Assembly: GCA_013180625.2 (NCBI GenBank)
Contig: SNVD02014811.1
Coordinates: forward strand, 1 to 64,000
Direction: 5' to 3'
Source of the DNA: Boswellia sacra
Taxonomy: Eukaryota; Streptophyta; Magnoliopsida; Sapindales; Burseraceae
DNA length: 64,000 nucleotides
Shown here: piece after piece, positions 9,134 through 20,809 of the stretch
How the letters are laid out: every line of letters begins with the position of its first letter
Numbering within the stretch: the stretch's first letter is position 1
Program-made: the position numbers and the translations under genes
The notes under the pieces: generated by a model
Told to the model about the DNA's origin: nothing
Databases searched by the model: none
What the model saw: only the letters and a program-made list of their open reading frames with translations

Positions 9134-12100
9134 CTTAAAAAGGATCGATTAAAGCAATGGACTCTTCATTTTGGTCAAAATTTTCAAAGAATGGTTTTAA
9201 CCGTTGACCATTAACTTTAAACACATTACCATTCTTTGGGTTCTCAATTTCTACTGCTCTATGAGGCGAAAACAATTTTTAACAATGAAAGGCCCAGTCC
9301 AACGTGACCGAAGTTTACCAGGAAATAAATGCAACCTTGAATCATACAATAGAACTTTTTGTGAAGGTTCAAAAGATTTTCTAACAATAAATTTGTCATG
9401 AAAAACCTTCATTTTTTCTTTGTAGATTTTAGAATTTTCGTAAGCCTCATTCCTGATTTCTTCAAGTTCACTCAGTTGGAGTTTTCGTAACTTGCAAGCA
9501 TCATTCAAGTTTGGGTTAAATGTTTTAATGGCCCAATAAGCTTTATGTTCAATTTCCACTGGCAAGTGACAAGGTTTTCCATAAACTAAGCTATAAGGAG
9601 ACATTCCCAATGATGTTTTGAAAGCAGTTCGGTAAGCCCAGAGTGCATCATTAAGTCTTAAAGACCAATCTTTACGATTTCGGTTAACCGTTTTTTCTAA
9701 GATCTGTTTTATCTCCCTATTAGCTAATTCAACTTGTCCAGTTGTTTGTGGGTGATAAGGTGTAGAAATTTTATGGGTTATTCCATATTTCTTCATTAAA
9801 GTTTCAAATGGTTTGTTACAAAAATGTGTACCCCCATCACTAATAATGGCTCGAGGATTTCCAAATCTACTTAAGATATTCTCCTTCAAGAATTTGACAA
9901 CTGTTTTGTGATCATTGTTTCGACATGGAATTGCTTCAACCCATTTTGAAACATAGTCTACTGCAACAAGGATGTACACAAAACCAAATGACGGTGGAAA
10001 GGGTCCCATAAAATCAATACCCCAATAGTCAAAGATTTTAACAACAAGAATGGAATTTAAAGGCATCATGTTTCTTTTTGAAATTGATCCCAATTTTTGA
10101 CAATTTTCACATATTTTGCAAAATGCATGTGCATCTTTAAATAAGGTGGGCCAATAAAATCCACATTGCAAGATTTTTAGCAGCTGTTTTTCTAGACGAA
10201 AAATGTCCTCCACATGCTTCAGAATGACAAAAGTTAATGACACTACTTACCTCATTGTCGGGTATGCATCTTCTTATTATTTGGTCCGGACAATATTTGA
10301 AAAGATATGGGTCATCCCAATAAAAATTTTTCACCTCGGTTAAAAATTTCCTTTTGTCTTGAGCATTCCAATGAGGTGGCATTTTTCCTGTTGCAAGAGA
10401 ATTTACAATGTTAGCAAACCAAGGTACAGTAGCAACAGAAAATAAAAATTCATCAGGAAAATAATCATTGATAGGTGAAGTTTCAATTAATGTCTCTGTC
10501 GTTAGTCTTGAAAGATGATCTGCAACGACATTTTCGGCTCCTTTCTTATCCTTTATTGTGATGTTAAATTCTTGGAGCAACAAGATCCACCGTATCAATC
10601 TAGGTTTTGCATCCTGTTTAGACATTAATTATCTCACAGCTACATGGTCAGCGTAAACAATTGTGGGAGAACCAATTAAGTAAGAACGAAATTTGTCCAA
10701 TGCAAATACTATTGCAAGTAGTTCTTTTTCAGTTGTTGTGTAATTCATTTGTGCATCATTTAAAGTCCTACTTGCATAGTGTATGACATAAGGCTTACCT
10801 TCTTTTCTTTGTCCTAAGACAGCACCCACGGCATAGTCACTTGCATCACACATCAATTCAAAAGGCAAGGAACAATCAGGAGATTGCATAATTGGAGCAG
10901 TTGTTAAAAGTCCAATTAATTTATCAAAGACATTTTGACATTCTTGAGTCCATTTAAAAGAATTGTCTTTTATTAAGAGGTTACAAAGAGGTTTAGATAT
11001 AGCACTAAAATTTCTTATGAACCTCCTATAAAATCCAGCATGCCCTAACAATGAACGAACCTCTTTGACTGTTTTTGGTGGAGGCAAATGGGAAATTAAT
11101 TCCACTTTTGCTTTGTCCACTTCAATTCCTTTAGAAGACACTACATGACCTAAGACAATTCCTGAAGTGACCATATAATGACATTTTTCCCAATTCAAAA
11201 TAAGACATTTTTCTACACACCTTTTAGGACTTTTTCTAAGTTTTCAAGACAATTCTCAAAAGAGTTTCCAAAGACAGTTAAATCATCCATGAAAACTTCT
11301 AAACAATGCTCAACCATGTCACTGAAAATGCTTAAAATGCATCTTTGAAAAGTGGCTGGGCATTACAAAGTCCAAAAGGCATTCTCCTAAATGCAAAAGT
11401 GCCAAAGGGGCACGTGAATGTGGTCTTTTCTTGGTCTTCGAGTGCAATGGGAATTTGATAATAGCCTGAGTATCCATCAAGAAAGCAGCAGTAGGGGTGT
11501 CCTGCTACTCTTTCAAGAATTTGGTCAAGGAAAGGTAAAGGAAAATGGTCTTTTCTAGTGACAGCATTTAATTTTCTATAATCAATGCACATCCTCCAAC
11601 TAGATAAGACACGAGTTGGCAATGATTCACCCTTTTCATTTTTAACTACTGTAATGCCAGATTTCTTAGGTACTGCTTGTGTAGGGCTTACCCACTTGCT
11701 ATCAGAAATAGGGTAGATAATTCCCACATCAAGTAGTTTAAGAACTTCAGCCCTAATAACCTCTTTCATATGTGGATTTAATCTTCTTTGAGGTTGTTGG
11801 GATGTTTTTGCATTTTCCTCTAAATGTATTTGATGTGTGCAAATTAAAGGGTTAATGCCTTTTATATCTTTTAAAGTCCACCCGATTGCATTTTTATGCC
11901 TTTTAAGAACTTCTATCAACTTACCTTGTTGCTCGAATGTGAGGGATGAAGAAATTACCACTGGATATGTCTGATTCTCCCCAAGATATGCATATTTCAG
12001 TCCTTCAGGTAAGGGCTTCAATTCTAACTTGGGAGCTTCATCTTCCTTGCTTTCATTCATTTGCCCCAATTCCTCAAATCTTGATTTTGAGCCTTTTTCC

Positions 12101-12801
12101 ATCACCTGTGCACAATCCAATAAAGAACATATATCAGAAAGATCAGACTCTAGTTCCATGCTTGGTTCTAATGAATTTACTAGACAAGTTTCCAAAGGGT
12201 CAGAAGAACTCCTTTTTTTGATGTGATCTTCCACAATAGATTCAATTATATTGGCCTCGTCAATTTCATCTTCTTCTTCATTTGGTTTTTTGCACATATT
12301 AAAAACATTAAGTTCCAATGTCATGTTCCCAAATGATAGTTTCATGACTCCATTCCTGCAATTAATCAAAGCATTAGAGGTAGCTAGAAATGGACGCCTT
12401 AAAATAACAGGAATTGAATTGCTTACTTCTACTGGTTGTGTGTCCAAGACGATAAAATCCACTGGATAAATGAATTTATCGACTTAAACTAATACATCTT
12501 CTACTACTCCTCTTGATACTTTAATTGATCTATCAGCAAGCAAAAGAGTCACAGAAGTCAGTTTTAACTCACCTAGATTGAGTTTTTAAAAAACCGAGTA
12601 TGGAAGCAAATTCACACTAGCACCAAGATCAATTAAAGCTTGTTCAATTTTATGGTCTCCAATAACACATGAAATTGTAGGACAACCTAGATCCTTATAT
12701 TTCACTGCATTATTATTTTGAAGAATAGCACTTACCTGCTCAGCTAGAAAGGCCTTCTTTTTCACATTCAGTTTTCTTTTCACAGTGCACAAGTCTTTCA
12801 A
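9134..12801 (-). pseudogene. Athila-like pol (PR-RT-RNaseH-IN), broken
   Basis: Domains in order: aspartic protease with DLGASVNLLP near 12610; RT with DSKWVSP, FGLCNAQ and VFMDDL around 11300-11720; RNase H with LMCDASDYAVGAVLG near 10840; integrase with an HHCC finger (10100-10230) and catalytic D (GIDFMGP), D (IISDGGTHF) and E ([10 protein letters not shown]). The C-terminal part ends at a stop near 9134. Breaks are stops near 12583 and 12484, a 1-nt frameshift near 11221, TAA near 10627 and frameshifts near 10190 and 9255. The protease-RT spacing and KWVSP block fit the Athila lineage. Confidence 0.93.
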
Positions 12802-12882
12802 AAATTTTGCATAAGAAGGTACCTATTTGATCACATCAAGCAAGGGAATGTTGACCTTTACCTGTTTGAAAATTTCAAAGAT

Positions 12883-14426
12883 TTAAGAATTGTGAGTTTG
12901 CTTCTTTTGTGTGGCTAATGCTTGAGGAAATGGAGGCACAGATGAGGATATGGTTTCCTCTTCGCTAGGTGTTGGTTTAGCAGCCTCTTCCTGCCCTTTA
13001 GAGATCGATTCTTCTTCTTTCTCACAAGGGTCAGGAATGTGTTTTTCGACAATCTTACCATTGCGAAGGGTCATGACTGACTTGGCTTGGTCAAAGTAAT
13101 GGTTACTTGAACTTCCTGCATTTGAGTTAGATTGATCTTTGGGGTTTTGCAATGTTTGAGAAGGAAATTTTTCTTTCTCTTGAATGCTAAATGTAGATGC
13201 CAATTTTGCAAGAGTTTCTGACAAATTTGCTAATGTTTGAGCAGTTTGACTATTGAAAGTCTCTTGCTTTGTAATGAATGAATGCAATGTTTCTTCAAAG
13301 TCATTCCTAGGAGGAGGAGCATATGCATGATCATGAGAATTTTGAAAATTTTGTCTGTTTGAAAAGGGACTTGTGAAGATTGTGCATGATTATCATTTTT
13401 CCAACTAAGATTTGGATGATTTCTCCAACCAGGATTGTAGGTTTGTGAATATGGATTGTGATTTGGCCTTTTGAAAGTGTTCAAGGCATTGGCTTCTTCA
13501 TGGAGACATTCCCTAAAGGCAGGCAAAGTTGGGCAATCATCAGTAGAATGGTCATTGTCATCACAAATGTTACAGACATTTTCTTGAATAGATTTCAATT
13601 GACCACTCTTTTTCATCTCTAAAGCCTCGACTTTTCTAGCTAGGGATGCAAATTTGGCTTGAAGGTCATGGTCTTCCCTAAGGTTGTAAATACCTCTATT
13701 GGATGTCGAGGTTTGGGCCTTGCTTGGTACCTCATAGGTGCCAGCAGTGTCCCAATTTTGTGCCTTTTCTGCCAAGGAATCTAGGAAGTCAAGTGCTTCC
13801 TCAGGGTCTTTTTCTTTAAATTCTCCATTACACATTAATTCCACTAGTTGCCTATCTTGAGGTGTTAACCCTTCATAGAAGTGTGCAACTACTCTCCAAG
13901 TCTCAAAACCATGGTGAGGACAGGTATTAAGTAGTTCCTTATACCTATCCCAACATTGGTAAAGGGTTTCCCCTTGTTTTTGAGAGAAATCAGAAATTTG
14001 TCTTTTAAGAGAATTTGTTCTATGGGTAGGAAAAAATTTTTTCAAAAATTGTTGTTTCATCTCATCCCATGAACTGATGGAATTCGACCTCAAATTTTGT
14101 AGCCATGTTCTAGCTTTATCTTTTAAAGAAAAAGAAAAAAGCTTTAATCTAATGGTGTTTATGCTACAATTTGGGTCAATGTAGGAGCTACATACCTCTT
14201 CAAAGAGTTTCAAGTGCGAATATGGGTTCTCCATGTCAAGGCCATGAAAAGTGGGTAGAAGTCGAACAAAACTTGGTTTGAAATTGAAATGGATTGAATC
14301 TGGAGGAGAAACTACACAAGATGGTGCACTAGTCCTTACCGGATTCATGTAGTCTATGAGGGTTCTTCGTTGGTTTTGATCATTTTGTTGTGAACGGTTG
14401 TCCCTCATCCGTGAATACTTCCACAT
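12883..14426 (-). pseudogene. Athila-like gag, frameshifted (element B)
   Basis: ATG at 14426. The Retrotrans_gag core lies around 13950-14120 (WLQNLRSNSISSWDEMKQQF), and the CCHC knuckle CNICDDNDHSTDDC (C-x2-C-x4-H-x4-C) near 13530-13575. A 1-nt frameshift near 13360 splits the gene. The C-terminal part continues in another frame from about 13330 to 12883 (LHSFITKQETF). Gag packages the RNA into particles, and this copy could not make a full-length protein. Confidence 0.9.
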
Positions 14427-14609
14427 GATTGTCGGCCATGTTTTCTAAGAAAGATGATGTTTTTCTAACAAGTCTACCACTAGATGTTCGTGACCAAATT
14501 TTCATGCAAGGAAGAGAGACGGAAAGAGAAGAAAAGATGAACACACAAGAAATTAAGATCTAAGATGAGAAAAGAGAACACTTACAATTTTGCACGCCAA
14601 ATTTTACCT

Positions 14610-14627
14610 TCCCCGGCAACAGCGCCA
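14610..14627 (-). other. Primer binding site of element B (tRNA-Asp type)
   Basis: The minus strand reads TGGCGCTGTTGCCGGGGA, one mismatch from the element A site TGGCGCCGTTGCCGGGGA. It is 6 nt from the LTR edge at 14634. Confidence 0.87.
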
Positions 14628-14633
14628 AAAACT

Positions 14634-16004
14634 TGACACATCCGAAAAAGGATTGTCTCCCAAGTATAGGAGTGTCGAAGCAATAAAACCCGGTGAGACC
14701 GAGGTCGATCCACGAGGAAGGAGATTTTAGCGCTACAAACTATAAGCAAGCAATTATGATGTGGATGATTCCAAGGGATGGCAAGATAATATCAACAAGT
14801 ATGAGTAAAGAACAAGCTCTTAAATAATAAATGAGAATAAAATGAGAGAAATTAACACAACAATAATGAAAGCTAATGTTAGGGGATCCGCCCTTGATAT
14901 TTCAAATAAGGATAAACAACCCATTTTATTTATATGAATTATATTTGCTTCATTACCAGTATTTATCCCACTTCTTGTAAATGGGTTCAAGCATCCAATG
15001 TGTCAATTTCCATATGTCTACAACAAATCAAGGTTCCTAACTAGGTTCGTGTCGGTAAGAAAGAACCATACGACATCTAGAAAGGATCCAAGCATTTGAT
15101 GTGCCAAGGATTGTCTACAATGGATCAAGACCTCCACCTTACGAGTGGTGTCAAGATTGATTAAGAAAATAAATATAAATCATATAAAATAAACAACACA
15201 AAATTACGATTATTAAGCATATACCAAGGGTTAGAGAATCCTTATTCTCATATCAAGGGTTTCACCCTTTCACCTTAGCAAGAGAGAAATTAACAAGACA
15301 TTATAAGAGAAAGAACACAAAATGCAAGAAAAAGGAAATTCATTAATAACATTAAAACACAAAAGAGAAACACAATACAAGATCCCAACAAAGGCCAAGA
15401 TGCCCTAATGGGTCACAAGGCACCTCTATTTATAGATACATTCAGGGGCAAACTTGTCAAATTACAAAGGAATAATTGTCAAATATTAGATGCACCAACT
15501 TTGACAATTATGGTAATTAAGTAAACCGACTTTAACCACCGATTTTGACCTTGAATTATTGTGAATTTTAATCATATGTCTTCATTAAAGTCGTAGATAT
15601 TTCTCTCATCTTTCTAGAACATCTTGATTCATACGATTTAGATACGTATTCTGAGAGATATGGTCAATATATTGAGGCATGGTCAGGTTAGACCGAAACT
15701 GCAGATGGATTCATTTCAAGCCCATTTTTGGTCCACTAAGAGCCCGAATTTGATGAAGCTTGTGAAATATAATCTTGTAGATAATTTAATCAGCTTTCCA
15801 AAACATTAATATTTTCACCATTCGGATCTATAAATAGAGAGTTATGCCTATTTTATCGAACCTATAACAAAACCAAAATTAAGAGAAATTAATTCCAAAG
15901 ATGCAAATGCTACAAATATGCTTAAGTTGAGGAATTTAATGACACTATTAATGCAATATGGTGAACTAAACTCTTATTAAACATGCATATTTAAGTGTTC
16001 ATCA
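14634..16004 (-). repeat. 5' LTR of element B (1371 bp)
   Basis: Starts TGACACATCC and ends TTCATCA on the plus strand, flanked by target duplication cataa at 16005-16009. On the minus strand it would drive element transcription from a TATA box at 15427-15434. Confidence 0.93.
15427..15434 (-). promoter_or_regulatory. LTR TATA box (element B 5' LTR)
   Basis: TATAAATA on the minus strand, inside CTATAAATAGAGG. It is conserved at the same place in all three LTRs of the family. Confidence 0.6.
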
Positions 16005-17270
16005 CATAAGGAAGGAGGATGCAATATAAGTTGAAAGAAGAAGCAACCCTCATAGTAGTGGACCAGTTTTCCTTGGGTCTCCACCACTCAAAATGAATAT
16101 GCAAAGAACGAAAAAAACATGGTAAAAGTGTGGTATAAATGAAATATTTAGTACAATGTCCTTTTACATTGTCCCAAGTCAGCATACAAATGTAATCACG
16201 AAAGAAGTCTAGCTCGTGAGATCCCTCAAGCTCTGCGCAATGTGCAGCCTACCTCTTCATTCGTAGAAAGGAGGAATCCTCAAAAGCAGGAAGAAGAGAT
16301 GGTAGAATTCCTAGCTCGTACGCCCACATCTGTCATGGATGGTATAGAATTAGATATGGGAGTCATGCGGACAAGACACGAAGGTGTAGAGAAGAAATAA
16401 GTTACCTTAATAAGTGGAGCAAATCCATAAAAATGCCTTGGCAGGCTCAATCCAAACCAAAATATAGCTGGCCGAGAGCAATGTGACCCCTGTCAAAATC
16501 CCTCACTTGATCGAGATCTTGGAGGGCAAGAAGTAAAGTCAAAGTAGTGGTGCTCAATGCATTGGCAAAGAGCACCGTACCCAATAGATAGACCATGAAA
16601 CTACGAGCATATTGGTCCACTTCAACAGGAGTCAGATTAGACCTTCGTTTCTAATATTCGTACAAGGAAGCGTATCGAATGGCAGCTTTGCTCTTAATAT
16701 GCACATCTCACCCCAAGAGCTATTGGATTAAGTTCTCCTGATCCCTCGAATCCATAATATTGGCATTAATAGGAATTGGCTTGCCACCACATGGAAGGTT
16801 GGTCAAGGTAGCAACATCCAAAGGCATGATAGTCATCTCACCAATCGAAAGATGGAAAGTGTGGGCCGTATCCATCCACCTCTCACATAAAGTGGCTAAT
16901 GCTTGATGATTGGTATACCACTAAGCATGTGAAAGACAAGTGATGAACTCATAAAAGCCAGTATCGACAATCCTACTCCTAACAACATCATGCTCTATCT
17001 TAAGAAACCAACTATGGGCTCTAGAAAATGCCACACACATCTTGTTCTCATGATAGTCCTAAAGCAAGAAATCAAAGTCTCTACATGAATACATGACTAG
17101 AAAATTCAAAGAAAATGGAAAAGTGAAGAACAAAGAAATTATATACCAGATTGATTATGTGAGAAGCCACGTCGTAGACGTCCGACACCTCCTAGTCTTT
17201 CAGAAGGCCCCTCAATGTTAATTTCCAAACTGGATCAGTCTCGTTCAAGTGAAGGTGGACTGGATGACCT
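16005..17270 (-). pseudogene. Plant mobile domain (aminotransferase-like PMD) pseudogene, main part
   Basis: The minus-strand reading gives PMD hallmarks: ALATLCERWMDTAHTFHLSI then GEMTIMPLDVATLTNLPCGG (about 16900-16770), YARSFMVYLLGTVLFAN (about 16610) and HIALGQLYFGLD (about 16470). Exon-like borders exist: an acceptor at about 17060 (TTGCTTTAG), donors at about 17143 and 16401 (AAGGTAACT), and an upstream exon at about 17266-17144. In-frame stops near 17200, 16921, 16720, 16708, 16650 and 16450 make it dead. PMD proteins in plants occur both as MAIN/MAIL host genes and as antisense ORFs of Tat-type elements. The position fits the latter. It is cut at 16005 by element B. Confidence 0.7.
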
Positions 17271-17499
17271 GTCATTAGAAAGAAGAAGTTAAGACAAACA
17301 CATAAGAAAAAATCGGGAGTGAATCAGATGAAAAATGGAGAAGTTATGAGCAAATAAAGCTGCAAGAGGACGAGTAGGCTTTATACAAGCCCTTAACCGT
17401 CGGCCGGCAGTCAGACAGTTGAGCGGTTGTTGACCAATCATCGAGCGACTATCAGACAATCGTCGGCCATCCCTTTAATAAAGGACAAAATGGTAAAAG

Positions 17500-17668
17500 A
17501 AGGAGAAGAAAGAAAGAAGAAGAAGAAGAAAAAGAAGAAAAATAAAAATAAAAAGAGAGAAAAAAAAGAGAAGAAAGAGAGAGAAGAAAGAGAGAGAAAG
17601 AAGAAAAAGAAAAAGAAAAAAGAGGGAAAGAGGGAATAGAGAGAAAAGAGAGAAGAGAAGAAAAACTT
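17500..17668 (+). repeat. Purine-rich (GAA/AAAG/GAGA) low-complexity tract
   Basis: The plus strand is almost pure A/G with short aag/gaga units. A Lys/Glu-rich reading frame through it (17427-17639) is an artefact of composition. Confidence 0.9.
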
Positions 17669-18179
17669 TACATCAAACTTATGACATCGAAAGAATTTTC
17701 AAACAAACTAGTGACAAGCACTCGGCCATGGCAATGGTTTAGCAACTCATAAGGAAAGAAGAGTAACGTCGGTCGATAGAATTTTCGACTGAAACCACAT
17801 GGAAGAATTCCTCCATATATTAGAAAGCAATGTGTTGAGAAACACACCGAACAATGTAAAACTTTAATTGATTTTACATTAGAAATGTTTGAATCTTGCA
17901 AGAATTTGCAAAGACAAGGGACCAATCCCCAATGAGTCAAATGATGAACAACATGAATACGACAATGAAGAACTTAGAGATTTTCCTAGTGGGCCAGAAG
18001 GAATCAAAGATAGAAGCAAGAATACTCAAAAGAAAGGCATGAAACCAAATGAATACAAAGACTGGAAGAAGCATGAAGAATACTTTGAAAAGGGGAATGA
18101 AACCCAGCGAATGCAAAAGTCTGAAGAGATCAAAGAAGAATACTTAGTCAAAGGCATAAAGAATGAAAAGGTCTAAAGA

Positions 18180-18700
18180 CCGAGAAGCAGTGCATGATAG
18201 AAGTTTTTCCAATGGGCATGCATTAGAAGGAAACCCTATGAAGTAGGTGCACCTAAGAGTATTTTAAAGCCCTTCGAATAGGCACAAGCCCTAGGAGGAG
18301 GCATACTAAAGAATGTTGAAAACCCTAGGAAGTAGGTACACTTAAGAGTGTTTAAGCCTTTAGAATAGGCACAAGCCCTAAGAAGAGGCGCACTAAAGAG
18401 TGCTATCAAACCCTGAGACGTATGTGCACACTTAAGAGTGTTAGAAGCCGTTAGATTAGGTACATTGAAGAATGTTACCAAACCTAAGAGGTAGGTGCAC
18501 TGAAGAGTGTTAAAAACCTTAAGAAGCAAGTGAGCTGAAGAGTGTTTTATCATAGCATCGTAAGGACGCTTTCTATCCCTTGAATAGCCACATTCACCCT
18601 TGAACAGGCACATCTAGTCCTTGAAAGGGCACATTCGCCCTTGAATAGGCACATCCGCCCTTGGATGGGCACATTCGCCCTTAGATGGGCACACTTTTGT
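18180..18700 (+). repeat. Tandem repeats upstream of the Tat-like 3' LTR (element C)
   Basis: Units of about 60-75 bp (gtaggtgcacttaagagtgtt..aggcacaagccctaagaagaggc) run from about 18235 to 18545. They are followed by about 20-bp units of the type cccttgaataggcacattcg from 18590 to 18690. The same two arrays, in the same order, precede the 3' LTR of element D (46200-47040). This shows C and D are one family. Confidence 0.8.
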
Positions 18701-18822
18701 ATGAATAGAATGAAGTGACGAGAAAGTCTGATAGAAGGACGATGTAGTCGAAGATGTTGATATAAAAGAAAGAAAGATGAAGTAAGAGTACTTTATCGAT
18801 TTTTGCGTCTCATAAAAATCTC

Positions 18823-18839
18823 CAAAGTAGGGGGTAAGC
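18823..18839 (+). other. Polypurine tract of element C
   Basis: ccaaagtaggggg lies just before the LTR start at 18840. The same string precedes the 3' LTR of element D (47175-47191). Confidence 0.7.
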
Positions 18840-19399
18840 TATAGAGACTAAATTTTTGAGGCTCAATAATGAAATAAATATGAATGTCGAGCAAAGAAAA
18901 TAACTAAAATGCCCTTGAGGGCCAAGAAGAGAAGGGTGAGAAGGAGTTGGTAAAGAGCCTTCAAAACTGACATGCGATTTTGAAAAGTCACAAAAATTAA
19001 TCCAGGAGGAATCTGATGATGAATCATATACCCTTTCGAAGCTATGGATATCTAATTTTCGTAGAAATTTACAAATCATAAATCAAAGTTAAATTTGAGA
19101 AGTTAAACATGATCGAAGGAACAAAGGTCTAAAGGGGCTGGATCGAAGGATTACAAGAAAGGAAGGGGCCGAAGAAATATTGACCGACCGGCTATCAAAC
19201 AGCCGCGCGACTGTCCAAGATAGCCACCCGACCATCTGACAGTCATCCAACTATTAGTTGATGAATGGCTGGCTATCAGATAGCCACCCGATCATTTGGA
19301 GATGGTCGTCTGGCCTTTCTTGTTGTATTTTCATAAATTAGCATTAAGAACCTTCATTTTCTATTTTGTTTCTTCCTTTTTCATCTTCACCCCATCTCC

Positions 19400-19406
19400 T
19401 ATATAA
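19400..19406 (+). promoter_or_regulatory. LTR TATA box (element C)
   Basis: TATATAA, followed within 10 nt by a C-rich tract and then a conserved tcttttctccctcttgaaga segment. The same order occurs at 31792, 33234 and 47714, which supports a common core promoter. Confidence 0.6.
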
Positions 19407-19412
19407 ACACAC

Positions 19413-19413
<1 letters not shown>

Positions 19414-19449
<36 letters not shown>
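19414..19449 (+). repeat. Poly-C homopolymer (36 nt)
   Basis: Uninterrupted C run immediately downstream of the LTR TATA box. The related LTR at 33241 has only short C runs broken by an A. The exact length may be uncertain because such runs assemble poorly. Confidence 0.9.
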
Positions 19450-19451
<2 letters not shown>

Positions 19452-20809
19452 TCCCTTTTTTCACTTTGCAATTCACATTGATTGTCAAATACAATCATCT
19501 TTTCTCCCTCTTGAAGACATGCTCAAGAATTCGAGAAGTCTTTTCCAGCATAAAGATTTTCATATGTTTTATCGCTCTAAACTTAGAAATGATACGTCTT
19601 GAGAGTAGAATTCTCTCCTCCCTCCCATTTTCTCTTTTATTTTAATTTTATGCTTAGAAGCATGTTTAGGGTTTAATTTTCTGCTTAGAAGCATGTTTAA
19701 GGTTATTATGATTTGTTCTGGCCTTATTTGTTTTGCGAGATGGATAAGCGTATCAAGATAATTTTGCTATCTCTCCTTTATTAGAATCATGCCTAGGAGT
19801 ACATGCTTTGAATCATGCTTAAGAGCACATGATTAGAATCATATTAGGGAAACTTATTTGCTTTGATGAATGCTAGGAAATAGCATAGAATAGGTAAGAA
19901 TTATTGTTTTGCCCTTCAATTACTTGGTTGATGATGATTGTTTGAACTAAGCTAGAATATGTCATGAGAATCATATTTTTGCTAGAATTGCCATGAATTA
20001 ATATGAATAATGCTAGAATCTTAATAGATAGAATTACCATGATAGAATTTATCAAATCTAGGCTAGAATGCCATGATAATAGATTATGGCTTTGTATGAT
20101 TTATGAATGTATGAATGTTTATATATTAAGAAGTATAATTGTGTGATTCCATGACGTGATGGTGGACTCATATTGATGGTGAGGGACTATCATTAAGAAT
20201 GAATGCCTTAGTAAACTATGTTTGAATGGACATGTAAGAAGCTTAATAGACATTGAATAGACTCATATATGGTGGTGAGGAATTCATCATCTATTGGGTT
20301 TCGAATGTATATAAATGTTTGGAATATTTTTATTGTTGAATAACAACTACTGTAATCCTTGCCTCTTTCCCCATGTATGATGGAAATGTAATCTATTCTT
20401 CTCCCTCTTTCTTTATATAAACATACAACTGTTTTGATTGAACAATCACTTAACATGCCTAATGAAGATAAAATGGAAATGTGTGCTTAAAATGAACAAC
20501 GCTAAACGGACTAAGTAACAATACGAGCTATTACTATTTGGTATTTCCTAAGTAGAGGCCGAATTCACATCTGGGTAGATCGAAGGAGTCGTACCTAACT
20601 TCCTAAACCCATCTCTGAGGGGATGAGAGTAGTTTAGGCCCCGAAGCAAGGGATCGAATTGCCCCCATTCATTCCCAATTGAATAATTGGGTGGCGACTC
20701 CTTTCTCCAGACATGCCCATGGCTCGTTTGTATTCCCTTAAGTCTCAAAAGAGACTTTGACACAGTGTTGTGATCACAAATGCTCTGGGAGGTGAAAGCC
20801 CTGTTCACA

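Larger units (their letters stand above)
4832..16004 (-). mobile_element. Complete Athila-like LTR retrotransposon B carrying a LOG gene and a Cys-rich ORF
   Basis: It has two LTRs (4832-6181 and 14634-16004), a perfect 5-bp target duplication cataa (4827-4831 and 16005-16009), a tRNA-Asp-type PBS next to the right LTR and a polypurine tract next to the left LTR. Total length is about 11.2 kb. On the minus strand the order is 5' LTR, gag, PR-RT-RNaseH-IN, Cys-rich ORF, LOG ORF, 3' LTR. Gag and pol carry several frameshifts and stops, so this copy is not autonomous. It is inserted into the antisense PMD gene of element C. Confidence 0.93.
2555..20809 (+). mobile_element. Tat-like Ty3/gypsy element C, 3' half, interrupted by elements A and B
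   Basis: After removing element B (4832-16004), what remains is short tandem repeats (2556-2722), a decayed antisense PMD gene (4831 to 4340 joined to 17270 to 16005), simple and tandem repeats (17400-18700), a polypurine tract (about 18823-18839) and an LTR (18840-20809). This matches the 3' half of plus-strand Tat-lineage elements, where antisense ORFs between pol and the 3' LTR have been described. The 5' half lies beyond element A, off the left edge. Assigning 2723-4340 to C is inference from position. Confidence 0.65.
18840..20809 (+). repeat. 3' LTR of Tat-like element C (1970 bp)
   Basis: It starts TATAGAGAC and ends GTTCACA, aligning with the LTRs at 32707-34221 and 47192-49264. Inside are GC-rich gactgtc/gactatc pieces (19180-19310), a TATATAA box (19400-19406), a 36-nt poly-C (19414-19449), and long stretches of agaatcatgctta and aattgccatga-like short repeats (19640-20080). 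Near its end it contains a gtggcgactcc string that recurs in related LTRs. Confidence 0.85.

Noticed and set aside
11946..12469. Plus-strand frames across pol
   Set aside because: Antisense shadows of the RT/protease region.
17427..17639. Lys/Glu-rich open frame
   Set aside because: It lies wholly in a purine-rich simple tract and has no motif.
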